From positions 1 through 10,099 of the forward strand of contig CANFZJ010000080.1 in NCBI GenBank assembly GCA_947451445.1: a DNA stretch of 10,099 nt, written 5' to 3'. Numbering within the stretch: the stretch's first letter is position 1; each line of letters opens with the position of its first letter. This DNA comes from Comamonadaceae bacterium (GTDB lineage Bacteria; Pseudomonadota; Gammaproteobacteria; Burkholderiales; Burkholderiaceae_C). The translations under genes were made by a program, and so were the position numbers. The notes under the pieces are model-generated. The model was given only the letters and a program-made list of their open reading frames with translations, did not search any database and was not told the DNA's origin. This document shows positions 5,985 through 10,099 of the stretch, piece by piece.

Positions 5985-6239
5985 CTACTTCACCCGTACC
6001 GACCCCGCTGGCGATGCCGCATGGTTACGTGCCTGCATGGCGGGGGCCAGCGAGCCCTGCGCGGCCAGGGTTTTGTTGATCTCCAAGCCTTGGCGGTAAT
6101 AGTCTTGCGCCAGCACCGGGTCTTGCTTGGTCACCGCGATCCAGGCGGTTACCAGTGCGGCCACCACCACGATGAGCGGGCCAGAGATCACCAGCCAGAC
6201 GTGGCCGAACTTCCACCAGGGTTGGGATGGGTTGCTCAC
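5985..6239 (-). CDS. ccoH: Short FixH/CcoH-type cbb3 oxidase assembly protein
   Basis: This is an 84-residue protein with WWKFGHVWLVISGPLIVVVAA (about 8-28) leading into one N-terminal membrane anchor. It then has the FixH-type segment DPVLAQDYYRQGLEINKTLA (about 40-59) and a short Ala-rich tail. CcoH is needed for stable assembly of cbb3 oxidase. The protein lacks the periplasmic beta-domain of the long (about 160-170 aa) FixH of Pseudomonas and rhizobia; I recall such short forms as normal in Comamonadaceae. The start is GTG at 6239, supported by a strong AAGGAG 6 nt upstream. The gene begins 10 bp after the ccoG stop and is the last gene of the oxidase operon. Confidence 0.85.
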   Translation of the reverse strand: MSNPSQPWWKFGHVWLVISGPLIVVVAALVTAWIAVTKQDPVLAQDYYRQGLEINKTLAAQGSLAPAMQARNHAASPAGSVRVK

Positions 6240-6245
6240 AGGTTT

Positions 6246-6251
6246 CTCCTT
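6246..6251 (-). promoter_or_regulatory. Strong Shine-Dalgarno AAGGAG of ccoH, overlapping the ccoG stop
   Basis: AAGGAG on the minus strand begins within the TAA stop of ccoG and lies 6 nt before the GTG at 6239. It decides that the rare GTG codon is the real start of ccoH and points to translational coupling with ccoG. Confidence 0.8.
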
Positions 6252-7671
6252 AACGTGGAACGATGAAAGTGGACTTTTCCGTCACCCGGGTCACGCCGTC
6301 GGCGCTTTGGATGTCAAACGCCATCGGGTGCGGGCCGGGCGGGGCCGAGCCGTAGGGGATGTGCAAACGCACCACAACCCAGCGGGACTGCACAGCGTCT
6401 ACCTCGACCCACTCGTCTGAGGCCATGGCCAAGCCATCCAACCCGTGGGCGGCAATGCGGTAGCGCTGGGGCGACTCGGTGGCGTTCATCAGCTGCAGGC
6501 GGTAGATGTTTTCCAGCTGGCCCCCGGCCACGATGCGCGACAGGGCGGCGCGGTCACGCACCACGTCCACCTTCAGCGGGGTGCGCAAGGCTAGGCTGAC
6601 CAGCAGGCCGATGATCAGCGCCCACAGCACCAGGGTGTAGACCAGCACCCGGGGCCGGAACACACGGCGCAGCATCTGCGCCGGGCTCCAGTGGTTGGCA
6701 ATGCCGTTTTGGGTGGCAAAGCGCACCAGGCCGCGGGCGTAGCCCATTTTGTCCATCACGCCATCGCACACATCGACGCAGGCGGCGCAGCCTATGCATT
6801 CGTACTGCAGGCCCTGGCGGATGTCGATGCCGGTGGGGCAGACTTGCACGCACAGGGTGCAGTCCACGCACGCACCCAGGTTCAGCGCGGCCGGGTCCGC
6901 CTTGCGGGAGCGTGCCCCGCGCGGCTCGCCTCGGCCTGCGTCGTAGCTGACGATCAGCGTGTCCTTGTCGAACATGGCGCTTTGGAAGCGGGCATAGGGG
7001 CACATGTATTTGCACACCTGCTCGCGCATGAAACCCGCGTTGCCATAGGTGGCAAAGCCGTAGAACAGCACCCAGAACAGGTTCCAGGCGCTGATTTCGC
7101 TGTGCAGCAGGTCGTGCAGCAACTCGCGGGCTGGGGTGAAGTAAGCCACGAAGCTGAAGCCGGTGAACAGCGCCAGGGCGATCCAGACAGTGTGTTTGGC
7201 GGCTTTTTTCAACAGCTTTTCAGCCGAAAAGCCCCCACCGTCCAGCCGCATGCGGGCCGTGCGGTCACCTTCGATATGGCGCTCTATCCACATGAAGATT
7301 TCGCTGTACACCGTCTGCGGGCAGGCAAAACCGCACCAGAGGCGCCCGGCCACGGCGGTGAACAAAAACAGCGACAGGGCAGACACCACCAGCAAGCCGG
7401 TGAGGTAGATAAAGTCCTGCGGATACAGCACCAGGTTGAAGATGTAGAAGCGGCGCGCCTCCAGGTCAAACAGCATGGCCTGGCGCTGGCCCCATTGCAC
7501 CCACGGCATGCCGTAGAAGAACAACTGCGTCAAAACCACCATGGCCCAGCGCCAGCGCGCAAACAGGCCTTGCACCGAACGCGGGTAAATCTTCTGCTGG
7601 GCGGCGTACAGCGGCACCAGCCCATCGTCGGCCACGGCGATGGGGATGGTTTTGCGCGCAGCAGTGGCCAT
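6250..7671 (-). CDS. ccoG: cbb3 oxidase accessory protein CcoG (FixG/RdxA), membrane polyferredoxin
   Basis: This 473-residue inner-membrane protein has membrane segments near 43-57, 88-106, 161-178, 195-212 and 342-362. Cys pairs occur at WCGFACP (C113, C117) and CKYMCP (C220, C224). Two [4Fe-4S] motifs follow: CVDCTLCVQVCP (C268, C271, C274, C278) and CIGCAACVDVC (C292, C295, C298, C302). The C-terminal 110 residues form the FixG-type Ig-like periplasmic domain. In Rhodobacter, CcoG has been linked to Cu(II) reduction for assembly of the CuB centre. The ATG at 7671 directly follows the ccoP TAA with no gap, so translation is probably coupled; no separate strong Shine-Dalgarno is visible. 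All expected cluster cysteines are present. Confidence 0.95.
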   Translation of the reverse strand: MATAARKTIPIAVADDGLVPLYAAQQKIYPRSVQGLFARWRWAMVVLTQLFFYGMPWVQWGQRQAMLFDLEARRFYIFNLVLYPQDFIYLTGLLVVSALSLFLFTAVAGRLWCGFACPQTVYSEIFMWIERHIEGDRTARMRLDGGGFSAEKLLKKAAKHTVWIALALFTGFSFVAYFTPARELLHDLLHSEISAWNLFWVLFYGFATYGNAGFMREQVCKYMCPYARFQSAMFDKDTLIVSYDAGRGEPRGARSRKADPAALNLGACVDCTLCVQVCPTGIDIRQGLQYECIGCAACVDVCDGVMDKMGYARGLVRFATQNGIANHWSPAQMLRRVFRPRVLVYTLVLWALIIGLLVSLALRTPLKVDVVRDRAALSRIVAGGQLENIYRLQLMNATESPQRYRIAAHGLDGLAMASDEWVEVDAVQSRWVVVRLHIPYGSAPPGPHPMAFDIQSADGVTRVTEKSTFIVPR

Positions 7672-8580
7672 TTATTTCACAGGCTTGTTGGACAAGCCCC
7701 AAACATAGGCCGTCAGCACGTGGATTTGCGCCTCGGTCAGCTTGCCAGCCTGGGCGGGCATCTGGTTGGTCTTGCCGTTGTTGACCATCGCGATGATGGC
7801 CGCCTCGCCCCAGCCGTGCAGCCAGATGTCGTCGCTCAGGTTGGGGGCACCCAGGGCCTGGTTGCCCTTGCCGCCCACACCGTGGCAGGCCGCGCAGACG
7901 GCAAATTTAGACTTGCCCAGCCCGGCCCGCACCGAGTCATGTGGGCTGCCGGACAGGCTGAGTACGTAGTTGGCCACGTTCTTCACGTCGTCGGGCGACC
8001 CCACCGCTGCGGCCATGGGGGGCATCTGGCCGATGCGCCCGTGGGTCACGGTTTCTTTGATGGTGTCGGTGCTGCCGCCGTGCAGCCAGTCGGTGTCGGC
8101 CAGGTTCGGAAAACCCTTGCTACCGCGCGCATCCGAGCCGTGGCACTGGGCGCAGTTGTTCATAAACAGCCGTTCGCCCACCGCCATCGCCTGGGCATTG
8201 CCCGCCAGCTTTTCAGGCGGCGTGGCGGCAAAGTCGGCGTACAGCGGAGCCAACGCCTGGTTGGCCTGGGCGACTTCTGCCTCGTACGCACCCTGCTGGC
8301 TCCAGCCCAGCTCACCCGCATAGTCGCCCAAGCCGGGGTAGGCCACTAGGTAGCCCACGCCAAACAATACGGTCAGGATAAACAGGCCCACCCACCACAG
8401 CGGCAGCGGGTTGTTCATCTCGCGCAGGTCTTCGTCCCACACGTGGCCGGTAGTGTTGTCGGCCTGAAAGGCCACCTTTTTACGGGCGGTAACCCACAGC
8501 AACAGCAGACAGGCCGCAATGCTGACGACGGAGATGGCGGCGATAAACACCGACCAAAAATTGCTGGTGAAGTCACTCAT
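7672..8580 (-). CDS. ccoP: cbb3-type cytochrome c oxidase subunit III (diheme cytochrome c)
   Basis: This 302-residue subunit carries electrons from the cytochrome bc1/c pool to CcoO and the catalytic subunit. It has two N-terminal membrane helices (about 8-30 and 60-81), the two-helix version of CcoP. Two periplasmic c-type heme domains follow, with CAQCH (C143-H147) and CAACH (C229-H233). Likely axial methionines are in GQMPPM (M186 or M189) and NQMP (M274). WDEDLREMNNPLPLWW (48-63) between the helices is a strong CcoP signature. ATG 8580 is preceded by an AGGA inside the end of ccoQ and lies 3 bp after the ccoQ stop. Confidence 0.97.
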   Translation of the reverse strand: MSDFTSNFWSVFIAAISVVSIAACLLLLWVTARKKVAFQADNTTGHVWDEDLREMNNPLPLWWVGLFILTVLFGVGYLVAYPGLGDYAGELGWSQQGAYEAEVAQANQALAPLYADFAATPPEKLAGNAQAMAVGERLFMNNCAQCHGSDARGSKGFPNLADTDWLHGGSTDTIKETVTHGRIGQMPPMAAAVGSPDDVKNVANYVLSLSGSPHDSVRAGLGKSKFAVCAACHGVGGKGNQALGAPNLSDDIWLHGWGEAAIIAMVNNGKTNQMPAQAGKLTEAQIHVLTAYVWGLSNKPVK

Positions 8581-8583
8581 CGT

Positions 8584-8721
8584 TCAATCCTGCAAAAAGG
8601 GCAGCTGCGCCGCCTCATCAAACGGGGCTTTGTTGCGGCTGGAAAACGCCCACACCATGATGCCGATGAAGGTAATGAAGCTGCAGACGGTGGCGGCTAT
8701 GCGCAAAGTAGTGACGTCCAT
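8584..8721 (-). CDS. ccoQ: cbb3 oxidase small subunit CcoQ/FixQ
   Basis: This small gene encodes 45 residues beginning MDVTTLRIAATV. It has a single membrane helix (about 7-26, ending GIMVWAFSS) and an acidic tail (FDEAAQLPFLQD). Size, single helix and position between ccoO and ccoP are exactly those of CcoQ/FixQ, which stabilises the oxidase complex. ATG 8721 follows the ccoO stop by 17 bp, with a modest AGAG-type Shine-Dalgarno about 7 nt upstream. The TGA at 8586-8584 is 3 bp from the ccoP start. It is shorter than many gene-finder cutoffs and easily missed. Confidence 0.9.
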   Translation of the reverse strand: MDVTTLRIAATVCSFITFIGIMVWAFSSRNKAPFDEAAQLPFLQD

Positions 8722-8738
8722 GGGGTGCTCTTTCAGGG

Positions 8739-9419
8739 TCAAGGGGCGCTGACCGGGGTCGCCGGTGCAGCAGCCTGTGCATTCAGTTGGTCGGTCAAGG
8801 CACGGCCCAGCACCTGCAGGTAGGCAATCAGCGCGTCCTGCTCGGTTTTGCCTTGCACGGCGGCAGCGCCCCCGGCGATTTGCGCGTCGGTATAGGGCAC
8901 GCCAACCATGCGCAGGGCTTTCATGCGGGGCGCTACCACGCTGGGGTCTACCAGGGCCTTTTCCAGCCAGGCGTAGCTAGGCATGTTTGACTCGGGCACC
9001 ACGTCGCGCGGGTTGTTCAGGTGGATGCGGTGCCATTCGTCGCTGTACTTGCCGCCCACGCGCTGCAGGTCGGGCCCGGTGCGTTTGCTGCCCCACTGGA
9101 ACGGGTGGTCGTAGACAAACTCACCCGCCACCGAATAGTGGCCGTAGCGCAGTGTTTCGGCGCGGAACGGGCGGATCATCTGCGAATGGCAGCCGTAGCA
9201 GCCCTCACGCAGGTACACATCGCGCCCCAGCAGCTGCAACGCGTTGTAGGGCTGCAAGCCTTTGACGGGCTCGGTGGTGGACTTCTGGAAGAACAGCGGC
9301 ACGATCTCCACCAGCCCGCCCACGGCGACCACCAGCAGAATCAGTACCACCATCAAAAAGTTATTCGTCTCGATCTTTTCGTGCGAGAAAAACGGGATAG
9401 GTTTGCGGTTGTCAGACAT
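8739..9419 (-). CDS. ccoO: cbb3-type cytochrome c oxidase subunit II (monoheme cytochrome c)
   Basis: This 226-residue subunit has one N-terminal membrane anchor (about 20-44, [17 protein letters not shown] onward) and one periplasmic c-heme domain with [14 protein letters not shown] (C74-H78). The likely axial Met is in [10 protein letters not shown] (M146). The conserved segments [18 protein letters not shown] and [16 protein letters not shown] are diagnostic of CcoO/FixO. The C-terminus is Ala/Pro-rich. A GAGGA Shine-Dalgarno (9431-9427) overlaps the ccoN stop TGA and lies 7 nt before ATG 9419, which indicates coupled translation of subunits I and II. Confidence 0.97.
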   Translation of the reverse strand: MSDNRKPIPFFSHEKIETNNFLMVVLILLVVAVGGLVEIVPLFFQKSTTEPVKGLQPYNALQLLGRDVYLREGCYGCHSQMIRPFRAETLRYGHYSVAGEFVYDHPFQWGSKRTGPDLQRVGGKYSDEWHRIHLNNPRDVVPESNMPSYAWLEKALVDPSVVAPRMKALRMVGVPYTDAQIAGGAAAVQGKTEQDALIAYLQVLGRALTDQLNAQAAAPATPVSAP

Positions 9420-9429
9420 ACGGGTTTCC

Positions 9430-10099
9430 TCAAGCGTGGGCCAGTTGTGGTGCAGGCACGGGCACCAGTACCGAGCGCCCGGAGATCGCCGTCATCCACA
9501 CGTTCCAAGCCATCACCAGCATGCCGCCCAGGTACAGCAGACCGCCCAGCACGCGCACCACATAGAACGGGTAGGTAGCCTTGACGCTTTCTACAAAGGT
9601 GTAGGTCAGCGTGCCATCGGTGTTCACCGCGCCCCACATCAGGCCCTGCATCACGCCGGCGATCCACATCGCGGCGATGTACAGCACCACGCCCACGGTG
9701 GCGGCCCAGAAATGCAGCTCAATCGCTTTGGTGCTGTACATCGTCTTGCCGCCAAACATGCGCGGAATCAGGTAGTACAGCGAGCCCATGGATACGAAGC
9801 CGACCCAGCCCAACGCGCCGGAATGCACGTGGCCGATGGTCCAGTCGGTGTAGTGGCTGAGGGCGTTGACGGTCTTGATGGCCATCACCGGGCCTTCAAA
9901 CGTGCTCATGCCGTAGAACGACAGCGAGACGATCAAAAAGCGCAGCACCGGGTCGTCGCGCAGCTTGTGCCAGGCGCCCGACAAGGTCATCACGCCGTTG
10001 ATCATGCCGCCCCAGCTGGGGGCCAGCAGGATCAGCGAGAACACCATGCCCAGCGACTGGGTCCAGTCCGGCAGCGCGGTGTAGTGCAGGTGGTGGGGG
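9430..10099 (-). CDS. ccoN: cbb3-type cytochrome c oxidase subunit I, catalytic, C-terminal part
   Basis: About 222 C-terminal residues are visible; the frame runs off the right edge, so the start is outside. The first residues read [12 protein letters not shown], containing the His pair that ligates CuB. Further on, [14 protein letters not shown] contains the two histidines that bind hemes b3 and b. [13 protein letters not shown] is also strongly conserved in CcoN. Several membrane helices follow (for example [13 protein letters not shown]). The protein reduces oxygen to water at very low oxygen and pumps protons. It is the first oxidase gene of the operon, so the main operon promoter must lie beyond the right edge. 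It ends 10 bp before ccoO. Confidence 0.97.
   Translation of the reverse strand, partial: PHHLHYTALPDWTQSLGMVFSLILLAPSWGGMINGVMTLSGAWHKLRDDPVLRFLIVSLSFYGMSTFEGPVMAIKTVNALSHYTDWTIGHVHSGALGWVGFVSMGSLYYLIPRMFGGKTMYSTKAIELHFWAATVGVVLYIAAMWIAGVMQGLMWGAVNTDGTLTYTFVESVKATYPFYVVRVLGGLLYLGGMLVMAWNVWMTAISGRSVLVPVPAPQLAHA

Noticed and set aside
6691..8349. Long plus-strand open frame of 552 codons opposite ccoG and ccoP
   Set aside because: It lies antisense to two certain genes with intact motifs. Its translation is low-complexity (His/Gln/Gly/Ala-rich), as expected from the complement of GC-rich coding DNA.
2412..10099. A wholly new multi-gene system
   Set aside because: Most genes belong to the known FNR-hemN-cbb3 microaerobic module with intact family motifs. 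The only unexplained member is the creatininase gene, reported as a finding.

Overview
The window looks like chromosomal DNA from a GC-rich betaproteobacterium, most likely family Comamonadaceae (Rhodoferax/Acidovorax/Polaromonas-like). I base this on the codon style, the protein signatures, the gene order around the cbb3 oxidase, and intergenic repeats that resemble ones I remember from that family. No database search was possible. I see no mobile element, tRNA, rRNA or CRISPR array.

Left part (1-2189). The 3' end of a flagellar hook-filament junction gene (flgL) is followed by a 220-bp gap containing a hairpin-rich, repeat-like sequence. Next comes a complete gene for an HDOD protein with a degenerate EAL-type N-terminus. 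It ends facing a minus-strand gene, and the 72-bp gap between them holds a second repeat-like element.

Middle part (2190-5155, minus strand). Read 5' to 3' on the minus strand, this is hemN (oxygen-independent coproporphyrinogen III oxidase), a small Cys-motif membrane protein of the TauE/SafE (DsbD_2-like) family, and a creatininase-family amidohydrolase. The last two are 4 bp apart. A 13-bp-arm hairpin repeat sits between hemN and the membrane-protein gene and reaches into that gene's ribosome binding site.

Right part (5156-10099). An fnr-type regulator gene (plus strand) is divergent from hemN. A perfect FNR box, TTGATATGGATCAA, lies between them at 5191-5204. The regulator gene runs tail-to-tail, 2 bp apart, into the end of a minus-strand cbb3 oxidase operon. 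That operon reads ccoN (partial, cut by the right edge), ccoO, ccoQ, ccoP, ccoG, ccoH. The short ccoQ gene (45 aa) at 8584-8721 is easily missed.

Together the right two thirds form a microaerobic respiration module: an oxygen-sensing Fe-S regulator, oxygen-independent heme synthesis, the high-affinity cbb3 terminal oxidase and its assembly factors, and a probable metal-handling membrane protein. ccoS and ccoI are absent here and are predicted just beyond the right edge, upstream of ccoN. The module itself is well known. The parts worth a second look are the regulatory architecture between hemN and fnr, the repeat hairpin over a Shine-Dalgarno site, and the creatininase gene attached to the end of the group.
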